Shown piece after piece: positions 1 through 11,746 of a stretch of DNA of 64,000 bases (its first letter is position 1; every line of letters begins with the position of its first letter). Position numbers and translations under genes: made by a program. The notes under the pieces are model-generated. The model saw only the letters and a list, made by a program, of their open reading frames with translations. It was not told where the DNA came from and did no database searches. The DNA comes from Bacillus sp. A301a_S52 (GTDB lineage: Bacteria; Bacillota; Bacilli; Bacillales; Salisediminibacteriaceae), in the NCBI GenBank assembly GCA_024701455.1, contig JABXYP010000001.1, positions 1,864,001 to 1,928,000 on the forward strand, written 5' to 3'.

Positions 1-5
1 GACGA

Positions 6-989
6 TTGACAGAAAATACAAGCGTAATTGTTTTACCAATTCAAGGAGCAAATGAAGCCCAAGCATTGTTTGGTCCAAATGATAACCATTTGAAACGTTT
101 AGAAGAATTTTTTGAGACGACAATTATGACCCGTGGTGAAGAAATTACAGTACATGGAGACAGTAAGTCCTCAGAAAAGATTAATGATATCTTAAATATG
201 CTATTAAAGCTCATTAGAAATGGCCTTTCTGTTCAAGAAAGAGATGTGGTATATGCCTCTCAATTAGCTAAAAGAGGTATGCTTGATGAAATGGCAGATT
301 TGTATGAGGATAAAATAACTCTCACGGCTAAAGGTAAACCGATTCTTGCGAAAACGTTAGGCCAAAGACATTATGTGTCTGCAATTCGAAAAAATGATAT
401 CGTCTTTGGAATTGGGCCTGCTGGAACAGGGAAAACTTATTTAGCTGTTGTTATGGCGGTTCACGCTTTAAAAGAAGGTCGAGTTAAGAAAATTGTCTTA
501 ACTCGTCCCGCAGTTGAGGCGGGTGAAAGCCTCGGTTTTCTACCTGGGGATCTAAAAGAGAAAGTAGATCCCTATTTAAGACCATTGTATGATGCACTTC
601 ATGATGTATTTGGTGTAGAACATACTGAAAGGCTAATGGAAAGAGGCACGATAGAGATCGCACCGTTAGCGTATATGAGAGGGCGCACACTTGACGATTC
701 CTTTGTCATATTAGATGAGGCTCAAAACACAACGTCTGAACAAATTAAAATGTTCTTAACAAGACTTGGTTTTGGTTCAAAAATGGTTGTTACAGGAGAC
801 TTAACACAAATTGACTTGCCTCGAGGCAAAATGTCCGGTTTAAAATCAGTTTTAAAAATATTAAAAAATGTAGAAGGCTTGTCATTTATACATTTAGAGC
901 CTACCGATGTTGTCCGCCATACACTCGTCCAAAAAATTATTAATGCTTATGAGAAAGAGAGTGAAACATCGGCTGAGCGTCATTCGTAA
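6..989 (+). CDS. phoH: PhoH family ATPase
   Basis: Cytoplasmic P-loop ATPase of the PhoH family, thought to act in RNA metabolism; its neighbour YbeY matures rRNA. Walker A GPAGTGKT is at residues 137-144 and the Walker B-type stretch VILDEAQ at 234-240. The N-terminal third is the small KH-like part usual in Bacillus PhoH. The start is a TTG only five bases inside the window, so no ribosome binding site can be judged. The sequence begins MTEN, like B. subtilis PhoH, and the 327-residue length fits a complete protein. The gene heads the conserved run phoH-pgpH-ybeY-dgkA-cdd-era. Confidence 0.93.
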   Translation: MTENTSVIVLPIQGANEAQALFGPNDNHLKRLEEFFETTIMTRGEEITVHGDSKSSEKINDILNMLLKLIRNGLSVQERDVVYASQLAKRGMLDEMADLYEDKITLTAKGKPILAKTLGQRHYVSAIRKNDIVFGIGPAGTGKTYLAVVMAVHALKEGRVKKIVLTRPAVEAGESLGFLPGDLKEKVDPYLRPLYDALHDVFGVEHTERLMERGTIEIAPLAYMRGRTLDDSFVILDEAQNTTSEQIKMFLTRLGFGSKMVVTGDLTQIDLPRGKMSGLKSVLKILKNVEGLSFIHLEPTDVVRHTLVQKIINAYEKESETSAERHS

Positions 990-1170
990 ACTACGAAATG
1001 GAAGGCCAAAATGATAAGAATGTTTAGTGATCTAGCCTCTCTAGGATGAAAGCCGCTAAGTCTAAGTATGACTTTAAAAAAGGAGAGAAATGTTCTTTAC
1101 AAAGGAGTGCCTCGTTTGAAATGATTGGTAAAAAACGGTGCAAAGCTCTGTTTTAAAATGGGGGAGCCAA

Positions 1171-3369
1171 ATGTCAAAACGATCGTCTATAGATCAACAA
1201 GCATGGTGGAAAAATCTAAAAAACCATCGGTATTTACGTATCTTTATCTTTGTTTTTTTAGGAATCTTTACGTATGGTATGCTCGTCACAAATGTCATAC
1301 CTGAGACGTTAGAAGTTGAACAAGGAACCGTGTCTGACCAAGATATACGCTCGCCATTAACGATTGAAAATAAGCTGGAGACTGAACGTTTACAACAAGA
1401 AGCATCTGATGCTGTTGAACCAGTGTATTCTAAAAAAACAAGATACGCCCAAAATCAACTTGAAAGAATTCAGGACATTTTCCATTCGGTGGAGCAGGTG
1501 CAAAGTCAGATTGAGGAAAGAATTTCCGAAATAGAAGATGCCACTAACAATTCTAATGAAGATGACACGACGCTTGAAGAACTTTCTGATTCAGAACAGC
1601 TTGATTTGCTTGAAGAGCTTCTTCCAACTGAAACAATAGAGCAAGTATCTGATGAAGCCTTTCTCATATTATTGGAAACCACAGGGGAAGATTTAGAGAC
1701 AGCTCAAGAAACGACTACTAGTGCAGTGTATGACGTCATGGAAGAAGAAATTCCAATGGATGAAGTAGATGAAGCAAAAGATAGGGTTGAAAGCAAGGTT
1801 GCAATTGCAGCTGTTAGTCCAGATTTACTTGAAGCTATGATTGAAGTTTCCCGTTTTGGTATTACGGCAAACTACATGATGGATGAAGATGCTACACAAG
1901 AAGCACGACAGTCAGCTATTGAAGCGGTAGAACCTGTCATGATACGAGAAGGTCAGCTGTTAGTAGAAGAAGGTCAAGTTATTACGGGAGAAATTTATCA
2001 GCAACTGTCGCTTGTAGGATTAACTGAAGAGGTGCCTTTATACTACCCGTATATTGGTCTTGCTATTATTATTAGTCTATTAATAGCGATGCTTGCCTAT
2101 TACTTAAATGATGCAAAAACCTCTTTACAAACAAATAATACGCACTTGTTAATGTATAGTACGATTTATATGCTGTCACTTATATTGTTAAAGCTTGTTA
2201 GTTTGACGCACGTCATTGACCTAAATGGTATAACTTTCCTAGCGCCAGTAGCTATGGGAACAATGCTTCTAACAACGTTGCTACAATCTCGAGTTGCTAT
2301 TTTTACAAGCATGATATTCGCTATTATTGCTAGCATAATGTTTAATGGCGAGAGTTCTGGTATCGTGAATTACACTCACGGCATTTACATCTTTTTTAGT
2401 GGCCTGGCAGGAGTCTTTTTCTTGAGTAAGTCACAGCGTATGATGCGTATGTTACAAACGGGAATCTTCGTCTCGTTTATTAATATTTTAGTGGTAATTG
2501 CTATTCTCTTATTGAAAAATGCTCAATATGGGTGGTTTGATATTGGTACTAACGTCGGCTTTGCATTTTTGTCCGGTTTTATCTCTGTCGTGTTGGCAAT
2601 TGGATTATTACCTTTTGTTGAAGCAGGATTCGGAGTTTTGTCTCCAACTAGACTAATTGAATTGTCCAATCCTAATCACCCTCTTTTAAGAAAAATTTTA
2701 TTAGAGGCGCCGGGCACCTATCACCATAGTGTGGTAGTCGCTAACTTAGCTGAGGCAGCGTGTGAATCGGTGGGAGCTAACGGGCTATTAGCAAGAGTTG
2801 GTTCATATTACCATGATATTGGGAAGACAAGGCGGCCTCATTTTTTTATAGAAAATCAAATGAAGATAAAAAATCCGCATGATAATATTTCACCGCATTT
2901 AAGTAAAACAATTATAATTGCTCACCCTTATGATGGAGCAGAGATGCTTAAATCTCATAAGCTTCCGAAAGAAATTGTGGACATTGCAGAACAACATCAT
3001 GGTACATCGTTATTAAAATACTTTTACCATAAAGCAAAACAAAATGATGTAAAGGAAGAAATAGAAGAAGAAGAGTTCAGATATCCAGGACCAAAAGCGC
3101 AGTCAAAGGAAGCGGCACTCGTTGGATTTGCTGATTGTGTAGAAGCGGCTGTTAGATCAATGCAGCATCCCACAACTGAAAAAATTGAAAGTCTTGTTCG
3201 TAAAATATTATTAGAGCGGTTAACAGATGGTCAATTTGATGACTGCGATCTTACGTTAAAAGAGTTAAATAAAGCAGCGACTTCAATATGCGAAACGTTA
3301 CAGGGGACGTTTCATTCAAGGATTGAGTATCCAGAAGATGATTTGAGTAAAAAGGAGGACAATGTGTGA
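1171..3369 (+). CDS. pgpH: c-di-AMP phosphodiesterase PgpH (7TM-HD)
   Basis: Membrane phosphodiesterase that hydrolyses c-di-AMP. One N-terminal membrane segment lies at about residues 22-44. It is followed by a long acidic extracellular 7TMR-HDED domain (about 45-290), a multi-pass membrane block (about 290-480) and a cytoplasmic HD domain. In the HD domain YHHS near 516 and the HD pair in YYHDIGK near 548 supply metal ligands. I chose ATG 1171 because GGGGGAG lies five bases upstream; a GTG at 1138 is in frame but has no good site. It overlaps ybeY by four bases, so the two are translationally coupled. About 180 bases separate it from phoH. Confidence 0.93.
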   Translation: MSKRSSIDQQAWWKNLKNHRYLRIFIFVFLGIFTYGMLVTNVIPETLEVEQGTVSDQDIRSPLTIENKLETERLQQEASDAVEPVYSKKTRYAQNQLERIQDIFHSVEQVQSQIEERISEIEDATNNSNEDDTTLEELSDSEQLDLLEELLPTETIEQVSDEAFLILLETTGEDLETAQETTTSAVYDVMEEEIPMDEVDEAKDRVESKVAIAAVSPDLLEAMIEVSRFGITANYMMDEDATQEARQSAIEAVEPVMIREGQLLVEEGQVITGEIYQQLSLVGLTEEVPLYYPYIGLAIIISLLIAMLAYYLNDAKTSLQTNNTHLLMYSTIYMLSLILLKLVSLTHVIDLNGITFLAPVAMGTMLLTTLLQSRVAIFTSMIFAIIASIMFNGESSGIVNYTHGIYIFFSGLAGVFFLSKSQRMMRMLQTGIFVSFINILVVIAILLLKNAQYGWFDIGTNVGFAFLSGFISVVLAIGLLPFVEAGFGVLSPTRLIELSNPNHPLLRKILLEAPGTYHHSVVVANLAEAACESVGANGLLARVGSYYHDIGKTRRPHFFIENQMKIKNPHDNISPHLSKTIIIAHPYDGAEMLKSHKLPKEIVDIAEQHHGTSLLKYFYHKAKQNDVKEEIEEEEFRYPGPKAQSKEAALVGFADCVEAAVRSMQHPTTEKIESLVRKILLERLTDGQFDDCDLTLKELNKAATSICETLQGTFHSRIEYPEDDLSKKEDNV

Positions 3370-3830
3370 ACCGATATACGATTGATCTATTTGACGAGAC
3401 GGAGCAGTTAACGGACTTAGAGAAAAACCTTGTTGCTGACGTGCTCAATACGGCACTAGAAGAGGAGAACATGAAAGAAGAATCTGAAGTATCTGTCACG
3501 TTCGTTACTGATGAACACATACACAAATTAAATCGGGATTACCGTGATAAAGATCAACCAACAGATGTGTTGTCTTTCGCATTAAATGAGAGTGATGATG
3601 GCATGAGTGAAAGTCCAGCCTCTAATTTGTTAGGAGACGTGATTATCTCTGTACCGCGCGCAAAAGTTCAAGCTGAAGAATACGGCCATGATATGAAACG
3701 AGAACTGTGTTTTTTGGCAGTTCATGGTTTTCTTCACCTCGTTGGCTATGATCATGCAACTGAGACTGATGAAAAAGTGATGTTTACAAAACAAGAAGAT
3801 ATTTTGCAAAAACATGGGCTCAAGAAATAA
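3366..3830 (+). CDS. ybeY: rRNA maturation endoribonuclease YbeY
   Basis: Single-strand-specific, metal-dependent RNase needed for 16S rRNA 3' end maturation and 70S quality control. The zinc motif H3-H5-H is intact as H120, H124 and H130 within HGFLHLVGYDH. At 154 residues it has the usual length. The start is GTG at 3366, overlapping the pgpH stop, with AAGGAGG nine bases upstream. Its last 17 bases overlap the start of dgkA. Confidence 0.95.
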   Translation: MNRYTIDLFDETEQLTDLEKNLVADVLNTALEEENMKEESEVSVTFVTDEHIHKLNRDYRDKDQPTDVLSFALNESDDGMSESPASNLLGDVIISVPRAKVQAEEYGHDMKRELCFLAVHGFLHLVGYDHATETDEKVMFTKQEDILQKHGLKK

Positions 3831-4206
3831 TATTCCATTTGTTTCATGGCGCCGGTTAAAGAAGAGTTTTTATTATGCGGCTAAAGGCATTGAGCACACG
3901 TGGAAGTATGAACAAAACTTTCGCATACATGTTCTTGCCGCGATTGGTGTGTTTATTTTAGCACAGTTACTTAGCGTCCCTTTAAGTGAGCAAGTCATTC
4001 TAGCTGTTGTGATCGGGGCAGTTTTAGGAATGGAACTTATTAATACTGCGATAGAGCATGCGGTAGACCTCGTCGTAAAACGATATGATGAACGGGCGAA
4101 AATCATAAAAGACGCTGCAGCAGGAGCAGTCTTTGTCTTTGCATTGACAGCAGTGATTGTGGGCGCTATGATTTTCATACCACATATTCTTCAATTACTG
4201 TTTTAA
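3814..4206 (+). CDS. dgkA: Undecaprenol kinase (DgkA family)
   Basis: Small integral membrane kinase. Family members in Gram-positive bacteria phosphorylate undecaprenol, returning it to the cell-wall lipid carrier pool, rather than diacylglycerol. Three membrane helices are visible. The family signature is present in the stretch ELINTAIEHAVDLV followed by KDAAAGAV. It starts at an ATG inside the ybeY 3' end with only a weak ribosome binding site, so it probably depends on coupled translation. The 130-residue length matches the family. Confidence 0.9.
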   Translation: MGSRNNIPFVSWRRLKKSFYYAAKGIEHTWKYEQNFRIHVLAAIGVFILAQLLSVPLSEQVILAVVIGAVLGMELINTAIEHAVDLVVKRYDERAKIIKDAAAGAVFVFALTAVIVGAMIFIPHILQLLF

Positions 4207-4236
4207 CCGGTCGTTCAAACTGAAGATTAAGCTTAG

Positions 4237-5575
<1,339 letters not shown>

Positions 5576-5588
5576 AAAATAACCGGCT

Positions 5589-5750
5589 CGATCACAGATA
5601 ACCGTCCGTAGAACCCCCCCAGGTCAAAGTAGAGTAAGAGAGATAACCCTATATAAGCGGGAGACTACGGATGCACATATCCTGATCCACTCAACGACCG
5701 CTTAGTGGGAGAAGAACGAAAACTCATATTAGCTAAAGGGTCGTTTTATA
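5589..5750 (+). repeat. Dispersed structured repeat, copy 1
   Basis: Begins ATCACAGATAACCG and ends TCGTTTTAT, as in the other six copies. The first hairpin (arms CCGT and ACGG with an inner stem) is somewhat degraded. The second-hairpin region keeps TTAGTGGGAGAAGAACGAAAACTC. It lies 13 bases after the era stop codon and in the same orientation. Confidence 0.8.
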
Positions 5751-5848
5751 CTGTTAATATTTCCTTGACATGAAAAGGGCGCAGAAGGTCACTATAACAG
5801 ATATAGAAGCACAATAAAGCTTGCTATTAAGAAAGGTGGAGTAGCTTA

Positions 5849-5992
5849 ATGCGTCAGTTATCCTGGCACGTATTCTCCATGACAGGCGATGTGGAATCTT
5901 ATTTGTTATTTAAAGAAATTGATCGAGATCAGCAAGATACCATTATGTTGGAAGGAAACGATGGGAATTCTGATGAGGAGACGATCACCTAA
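5849..5992 (+). CDS. yqzL: YqzL family small protein
   Basis: A 47-residue protein beginning MRQLSWHVFSMTGD with an acidic C-terminus, found between era and recO as in B. subtilis. AAGGTGG lies upstream at good spacing. The family has no known function. It is probably transcribed with recO, which follows 38 bases later. Confidence 0.85.
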   Translation: MRQLSWHVFSMTGDVESYLLFKEIDRDQQDTIMLEGNDGNSDEETIT

Positions 5993-6030
5993 ATGACCTG
6001 AGGCTCACCTAAAATTGGCAGGTGGCGACA

Positions 6031-6792
6031 TTGTTACACAAAACAGAAGGAATTGTTATTCGTACGACCGATTATGGAGAGACGAACAAAATTATCACAG
6101 TATTGTCTCGTGAACACGGCAAAATAGCCGTAATGGCACGCGGAGCAAAACGACCAAAGAGTCGCTTTGCTTCATCAACTCAACTCTTTGTTTATGGTGC
6201 TTTTATATATCAAAAATCTCAAGGCATGGGGTCGCTTAGTCAGGCTGATATTATTGATTCATTCAAAGAGGTAAGAAATGACTTAATGCTCACTGCTTAT
6301 GGTGCATACATAGTGGAAATGATTGATAAGTTGACAGATGATAATGAAAAGAGCCCGTATTTATTTGAATTGCTGTACCAATTGTTACACCACTTAAATG
6401 AGGGAGATGATGGTGAAATTCTAATCCGTCTTCTTGAAACTAAGATGTTGGCTTTTTCCGGCTCTCCCCCAACTTTACACGAATGCGCCTATTGTAGAAG
6501 AACAGATTTGCCTTTTGTTTTTTCGTTGAAATATGGAGGAGCCCTTTGTAAAGCCTGTTCTCATGAGGACAGGCATCATTTAAAGACCACCCCCTCAGTC
6601 ATGAAATTATTAAGGTTATTTCAACAAATTAACCCTTCTAGAATTGGTAAGATTTCTGTGAAACCTGATAATAAGCAGCAATTAAAAGAAGTATTAGAAT
6701 TGTATTACCAAGAATATGTCGGGGTTCATTTAAGATCAAAGCGATTTTTAGATCAAATGGAAAAGTTATCACAACAAGATGTTGACAGCTAA
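6031..6792 (+). CDS. recO: DNA repair protein RecO
   Basis: Recombination mediator that anneals ssDNA and, with RecR, helps load RecA. An N-terminal OB fold (about 1-80) precedes a helical domain. The zinc-binding cysteines C152, C155, C173 and C176 are in place. I chose TTG 6031, giving MLHKTEGIVIR, because AGGTGG lies five bases upstream and the N-terminus aligns with B. subtilis RecO. A GTG at 6022 would add three residues. Length is 253. Confidence 0.94.
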   Translation: MLHKTEGIVIRTTDYGETNKIITVLSREHGKIAVMARGAKRPKSRFASSTQLFVYGAFIYQKSQGMGSLSQADIIDSFKEVRNDLMLTAYGAYIVEMIDKLTDDNEKSPYLFELLYQLLHHLNEGDDGEILIRLLETKMLAFSGSPPTLHECAYCRRTDLPFVFSLKYGGALCKACSHEDRHHLKTTPSVMKLLRLFQQINPSRIGKISVKPDNKQQLKEVLELYYQEYVGVHLRSKRFLDQMEKLSQQDVDS

Positions 6793-6814
6793 CTTTTTTT
6801 TAAGTAAGATTTGT

Positions 6815-7040
6815 AATAATAAGAGATCGTTTATAGATGCCGTGCAATGAAGGAGAGTAGTACTTGTCCTCTCAATATATTAGCGAGCTCAGGGTGGTGA
6901 AAGCTGAGTATAACGATGACAAGGAAGGCGTTCCAGAGTACGCATAGTTAAAGTGGTGCAGTTTGTCTGCGCAAGTAGGGTGGAACCGCGGGTTACTCTC
7001 GTCCCTGTATCCTTATGGATATAGAGACGGGAGTTTTTTA
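6815..7040 (+). promoter_or_regulatory. T-box riboswitch (glycyl)
   Basis: Leader upstream of glyQS. The invariant T-box sequence AGGGTGGAACCGCGGG is at 6977-6992, followed by a hairpin and T-run terminator at about 7001-7036. The AGTAGTA-type element near 6855 belongs to stem I. GGC at 6927-6929 is a candidate glycine specifier, assigned by position only. Uncharged tRNA-Gly should bind the T-box and favour antitermination. Confidence 0.93.
7001..7036 (+). terminator. T-box terminator hairpin
   Basis: Strong hairpin (GTCCCTGTATCC paired with GGATATAGAGAC) followed by a T-run. This is the attenuation point of the T-box leader; its left arm competes with the antiterminator. Confidence 0.88.
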
Positions 7041-7140
7041 TTGAAGAATAATAGTCCTTTCAAAACCATTAAATCAATCTCCCTGCGTTATGCGACTCAT
7101 ATATAGACAAAATCTCAGTAAATATTGGAGGGTTTAAAGC

Positions 7141-8031
7141 ATGAATGTACAAAATATGATTCTCACGCTACAAGAATTTTGGGGAAAACAAAACTGCCTT
7201 CTCCTGCAGCCATATGATGTGGAAAAAGGAGCTGGAACGATGAACCCAATGACTTTTTTACGAAGTATTGGACCAGAACCGTGGAATGTAGCTTATGTTG
7301 AACCATCACGGCGACCGACCGATGGAAGATATGGAGAAAATCCAAACCGACTATACCAACATCATCAATTTCAAGTTGTCATGAAGCCATCTCCTGACAA
7401 TATTCAAGAATTATATTTGGAGAGTTTAAAAAAATTAGGGATTAAACCAGAAGAGCACGACATTCGTTTTGTTGAAGACAATTGGGAAGCGCCAACTCTT
7501 GCAGCATGGGGGTTAGGCTGGGAAGTATGGCTTGACGGGATGGAGATTACCCAATTTACTTATTTTCAACAAGTAGGAGGGCTCGACGCTTCACCTGTAT
7601 CTGTCGAAATTACATACGGCTTGGAACGATTAGCCTCTTATATACAAGATAAAGAAAATGTTTATGACCTCGAATGGGTGAATGGTTTTACTTACGGGGA
7701 TGTTTTCTTACAAAATGAGTATGAGCAATCTAAGTATTCTTTTGAAGTCGCGGATTCAGACATGCTTTTTCAACTGTTTTCAATTTTTGAAAAAGAAGCA
7801 CAGCGCGCCCTAAACGAACGACTCGTTATTCCTTCTTATGACTATGTTTTAAAGTGTTCTCACGTCTTTAACTTATTAGATGCCCAAGGTGCCATTTCCG
7901 TTACTGAAAGAACTGGTTATATTGGACGTGTAAGAAATCTTGCCCGTAAATGCGCGAAAGCCTATTATGACATACGGGAAAACCTAGGTTTTCCGATGCT
8001 TAAAGAGAAGGGGGAAGCTACTAATGAGTAG
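7141..8031 (+). CDS. glyQ: Glycyl-tRNA synthetase alpha subunit
   Basis: Catalytic subunit of the alpha2-beta2 glycyl-tRNA synthetase. The N-terminus, with [14 protein letters not shown] and [15 protein letters not shown], is diagnostic. Length is 296 residues. ATG 7141 is preceded by GGAGGG at good spacing. The gene sits about 100 bases after the T-box terminator and overlaps glyS by eight bases. Confidence 0.97.
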   Translation: MNVQNMILTLQEFWGKQNCLLLQPYDVEKGAGTMNPMTFLRSIGPEPWNVAYVEPSRRPTDGRYGENPNRLYQHHQFQVVMKPSPDNIQELYLESLKKLGIKPEEHDIRFVEDNWEAPTLAAWGLGWEVWLDGMEITQFTYFQQVGGLDASPVSVEITYGLERLASYIQDKENVYDLEWVNGFTYGDVFLQNEYEQSKYSFEVADSDMLFQLFSIFEKEAQRALNERLVIPSYDYVLKCSHVFNLLDAQGAISVTERTGYIGRVRNLARKCAKAYYDIRENLGFPMLKEKGEATNE

Positions 8032-10114
8032 TAGAACATTATTATTAGAGATCGGTTTAGAAGAGATGCCTGCAAGGTTTGTAACAGATGCCATGAAAGA
8101 ACTGCAACAACGAACTGAAGCTTGGATGAAAGAGCATCGGCTAACTTACAAAGAAACAAAAGCTTTCTCAACTCCGCGCCGCCTAGCTGTCCTCGTACAC
8201 GGTCTCGATGAAAAGCAAGATGATGTTGAAGAGGAAGCAAAAGGACCTTCTAAAAAAATTGCTCAAGATGAAGAAGGAAATTGGTCAAAGGCTGCTCAAG
8301 GATTTGCCCGTGGACAAGGAGTAAAGACAGATGACCTTTACATAAAGTCTATTAACGGTGAAGACTATGTTTTTGCTAAAAAATTTACAGCTGGTGAAGC
8401 TGTTAAGTCACTTTTACCTGAATTGAAACACGTCATCCTTAGTATTCCTTTCCCAAAAAATATGAAGTGGGGAATAAATGATCAGAAATTTGTTCGTCCA
8501 GTAAAATGGTTAGTTGCTCTATATGGGACCGAGGTGATCTCATTTAACATTACGAATGTATCAACGGATCGTTATTCCTTTGGTCACCGTTTTTTAGGAA
8601 GTCAATTAGTTCTTGAGGATGCAAAAGACTATGTTTCGTCATTATTAAAAGAGCATGTGATTGTTGATCCGCTTGAACGAAAAGCAGCGATTAGAAAACA
8701 ACTTGAACAATTGGCAGAAAGTGAAGGATGGGTCGTTCCAGTAGATGAAAATTTACTCGAAGAGGTCACGAATCTTGTTGAATACCCTACAGCGCTATAT
8801 GGTACATTTGATAAGCGGTTTTTAAAGGTTCCTGAGGAAGTCCTCATTACATCAATGAGAGAACATCAACGCTACTTCCCAGTTAAAAATAAAGAAGGAG
8901 ACCTTCAGCCAAACTTTATTACGGTAAGAAATGGTGATCATCGTCACTTAGAGAACGTTCAAAAAGGAAATGAAAAAGTGCTGAGGGCACGCTTGGCAGA
9001 TGCTGAATTTTTCTATAACGAGGATTTGAATAAAAATTTTGAAGCCCTCTTCTCTCGACTTGAATCAATCGTTTATCATGAAGAATTAGGATCGATTGCT
9101 GATAAAGTGAGACGTTTCTCTGCTCTAGCTGTCAAAATTGCTAAAAAAGCTGGTGCTACTAAAGAGCTGATTCATCTAACAGAAAGAGCAGCTCATTTAG
9201 CAAAAAATGATTTAGTGACACACATGGTGAATGAGTTTCCGGAACTTGAAGGGCGTATGGGAGAGGAATATGCATTAAAATCAGGAGAAGATACTCGTGT
9301 AGCTCGTGCGATTAAAGAACATTACTTACCTAAGCAATCAGGAGATCTTCCACCGTCTGACTCGATTGGTGCTTTTATTAGTGTTGCTGACAAAATTGAC
9401 ACGCTTGTTACCAGTTTTGGAATTGGTGCTATTCCTACTGGATCTCAAGATCCTCATGGGCTTCGACGTCAAACGGCAGGGATTTTGCACATTTTCTTAA
9501 AAGAAGCTTGGCCATTTGATTTATTTGAAGTGATGAATGAGGCTTTGATAGAAGCTGATAGCCATGGACTAATTAGTCGACCACTTGAAGATGTTATGAC
9601 GGACTTAAAAGAATTTGTTAAGTTGAGATATAAGCATTTACTTCAAGAGAAAAATGTACGCTATGATGTGGCTGAGGCGGTACTTGCTACAGCACCGGGA
9701 AGAGTAGATGTAACGATTAAAAAAGGCCTCTTTTTAATGGAACTTCTCAATGATGCTTCCTTTAAGAAAGATGTTGAAGCATTTAACCGAGTTATAAATA
9801 TTTCTAAAAAAACAGCTTCTTCTTCATTGCCAGAGCCTTCACTTTTCACAGAAGAGGAAGAAAAAAATCTTTTCGTTGTTACACGCGATCATAAGAAAAG
9901 TGTATTAGATTCACTAGATAAAGGTGAAATAGTCGAAGCTTATACTTTGTTGAAGCAACTCGTGCCAGTTATTCATCACTATTTCGATAATATAATGGTC
10001 ATGGCTGAAAATGAGACTATTAAAGCTAATCGTCTTGCCCAAATGAGACAAACTTCTGAGGTGATCACCTTTTTTGCTGATTTTCAGACTATTGTCTTCC
10101 ATGCTGAGAACTAA
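8024..10114 (+). CDS. glyS: Glycyl-tRNA synthetase beta subunit
   Basis: tRNA-binding subunit of the heterotetrameric synthetase. The N-terminus [15 protein letters not shown] is typical, and the C-terminal 120 residues form the helical anticodon-binding part. Length is 696 residues. It starts inside the glyQ end and shares its T-box control. No terminator is visible before ccpN, 78 bases on. Confidence 0.97.
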   Translation: MSSRTLLLEIGLEEMPARFVTDAMKELQQRTEAWMKEHRLTYKETKAFSTPRRLAVLVHGLDEKQDDVEEEAKGPSKKIAQDEEGNWSKAAQGFARGQGVKTDDLYIKSINGEDYVFAKKFTAGEAVKSLLPELKHVILSIPFPKNMKWGINDQKFVRPVKWLVALYGTEVISFNITNVSTDRYSFGHRFLGSQLVLEDAKDYVSSLLKEHVIVDPLERKAAIRKQLEQLAESEGWVVPVDENLLEEVTNLVEYPTALYGTFDKRFLKVPEEVLITSMREHQRYFPVKNKEGDLQPNFITVRNGDHRHLENVQKGNEKVLRARLADAEFFYNEDLNKNFEALFSRLESIVYHEELGSIADKVRRFSALAVKIAKKAGATKELIHLTERAAHLAKNDLVTHMVNEFPELEGRMGEEYALKSGEDTRVARAIKEHYLPKQSGDLPPSDSIGAFISVADKIDTLVTSFGIGAIPTGSQDPHGLRRQTAGILHIFLKEAWPFDLFEVMNEALIEADSHGLISRPLEDVMTDLKEFVKLRYKHLLQEKNVRYDVAEAVLATAPGRVDVTIKKGLFLMELLNDASFKKDVEAFNRVINISKKTASSSLPEPSLFTEEEEKNLFVVTRDHKKSVLDSLDKGEIVEAYTLLKQLVPVIHHYFDNIMVMAENETIKANRLAQMRQTSEVITFFADFQTIVFHAEN

Positions 10115-10192
10115 GCATATTTTTCGAACGTTTTTAATTAGGGTATAATAGAGAGAAATGAAAATAGTAAGCTTGCCTGAGTGTAGAGGACG

Positions 10193-10846
10193 GTGAAGGC
10201 AATGGAGTTGAATGAAAGACAACAACGAATTTTACAAATAGTGAAAGAAGAAGGTCCGATCACGGGTGAACAGATTGCTGAGAAGCTATCATTAACGCGT
10301 GCAACCTTGAGACCAGACTTGGCCATTTTAACCATGTCGGGCTTTCTTGATGCACGTCCCCGTGTCGGTTATTATTATAGTGGTAAAAATGGCGGACAAC
10401 TTTTTAATGAGCAAATGCAAAAACTAACTGTTAAACAATTTCAATCTGTACCTGTCGTAGTGAATGAATCTGCATCTGTCTATGATGCTATTTGTATTAT
10501 GTTTTTAGAAGACGTGGGCACCCTTTTTGTTGTAAATAAAAAAAGTCGATTAGCTGGCATTCTTTCAAGAAAAGATTTATTGCGTGCTAGCATGGGTAAA
10601 CAAGATCTTGAGAGTGTGCCTGTAAGCATCATTATGACAAGGATGCCTAATGTTACGGTGTGTAAACCTGAAGATACTATTGTAGAAGTGGCCAATAAAC
10701 TAATTAATAAACAAATAGATGGTGTTCCCGTAGTTCGTGAAATAGAGGAAGAAGGTGTCACTGTTCACGAAGTAATCGGACGTTTAACCAAAACAAATAT
10801 TGCGAAGGCATTTGTTTATATGGCAAGTGATGATCTTCATACGTAA
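10193..10846 (+). CDS. ccpN: CcpN-type transcriptional repressor (HTH plus two CBS domains)
   Basis: Repressor of gluconeogenic genes (gapB, pckA) on glycolytic carbon sources in B. subtilis. A winged helix (about 8-65, TGEQIAEKLSLTRATLRPDL) is followed by two CBS domains (about 75-205), which are expected to sense nucleotides. GTG 10193 gives MKAMELNERQ, the same length as the B. subtilis N-terminus; ATG 10202 is an alternative. TATAAT at 10144-10149 is a likely -10. Its partner yqfL follows 30 bases later. Confidence 0.92.
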   Translation: MKAMELNERQQRILQIVKEEGPITGEQIAEKLSLTRATLRPDLAILTMSGFLDARPRVGYYYSGKNGGQLFNEQMQKLTVKQFQSVPVVVNESASVYDAICIMFLEDVGTLFVVNKKSRLAGILSRKDLLRASMGKQDLESVPVSIIMTRMPNVTVCKPEDTIVEVANKLINKQIDGVPVVREIEEEGVTVHEVIGRLTKTNIAKAFVYMASDDLHT

Positions 10847-10876
10847 GTTTTATTAATTGAGTGAAGGAGAATGCCA

Positions 10877-11695
10877 ATGAGTTCATCTGACCAATCGATG
10901 GTATATGTGATTTCTGATTCTGTAGGAGAAACGGCTGAATTAGTAGTAAAGGCCGCTTTAAGTCAATTTAACCAAGGGAAAGCGACTATTACGAGAATCC
11001 CTTACGTTGAAGATACTTCTACAGTAGATGATGTCATTACACAAGCTATTGAAAACAATGGTGTCATTGCTTTTACCGTTGTAGTACCAGAAGTGAAAAA
11101 TTATTTATTACAGCAGGCAGCTAGTCATAATGTCCCTATTTATGATATTTTAACGCCTATGATTACATTGATGGAGAACCGGCTAAATACCTCGCCCAAA
11201 AATAAATCGGGCCTTATTCATACACTAGATGAAGATTATTTCAGAAAAGTAGAAGCAATCGAGTTTGCGGTTAAATATGATGATGGTCGAGATCCCAGAG
11301 GGGTTTTAAGGGCTGATGTGGTTCTTATTGGGGTATCTCGCACATCCAAAACGCCATTATCTCAATATTTGGCTCACAAACGCCTAAAAGTAGCTAATGT
11401 TCCTCTTGTGCCTGAAGTAGAACCTCCCGATGAACTCTTTAAGGTACCAAGAGAGAAAATCATTGGACTAACGATTAGCCCGAAAAAACTAAACACGATT
11501 CGAACGGAAAGGCTAAAAGCTTTAGGTTTAAAGGAAGAAGCTAATTATGCCGCACTTGAGCGTATTGAAGAGGAGTTATTGTACTCTGCTCAAATTATGA
11601 ATAAGATTGGTTGTCGTATTATTGATGTCTCTACAAAAGCTGTAGAAGAGACTGCAAATTTAATTTATCAACTTGTTCACAATCATTCTTCATAA
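10877..11695 (+). CDS. yqfL: Pyruvate, phosphate dikinase regulatory protein (DUF299)
   Basis: Bifunctional kinase/pyrophosphorylase family known to control PEP-synthesising dikinases; in Bacillus it is paired with CcpN. The N-terminal SDSVGETAE motif is at 13-21 and the P-loop-like GVSRTSKT at 152-159. ATG 10877 was preferred to ATG 10871 because AAGGAG is then seven bases away. Length is 272. A strong terminator follows. Confidence 0.92.
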   Translation: MSSSDQSMVYVISDSVGETAELVVKAALSQFNQGKATITRIPYVEDTSTVDDVITQAIENNGVIAFTVVVPEVKNYLLQQAASHNVPIYDILTPMITLMENRLNTSPKNKSGLIHTLDEDYFRKVEAIEFAVKYDDGRDPRGVLRADVVLIGVSRTSKTPLSQYLAHKRLKVANVPLVPEVEPPDELFKVPREKIIGLTISPKKLNTIRTERLKALGLKEEANYAALERIEEELLYSAQIMNKIGCRIIDVSTKAVEETANLIYQLVHNHSS

Positions 11696-11703
11696 ACTAA
11701 CTG

Positions 11704-11746
11704 GAACTTTGAAGTTCTTTAGAAAAGAACTTCAAGGTTTTTTTAT
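11704..11746 (+). terminator. Terminator after yqfL
   Basis: The stem TTGAAGTTCTTT paired with AAAGAACTTCAA is followed by seven T residues. It ends the ccpN-yqfL unit. Confidence 0.85.
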
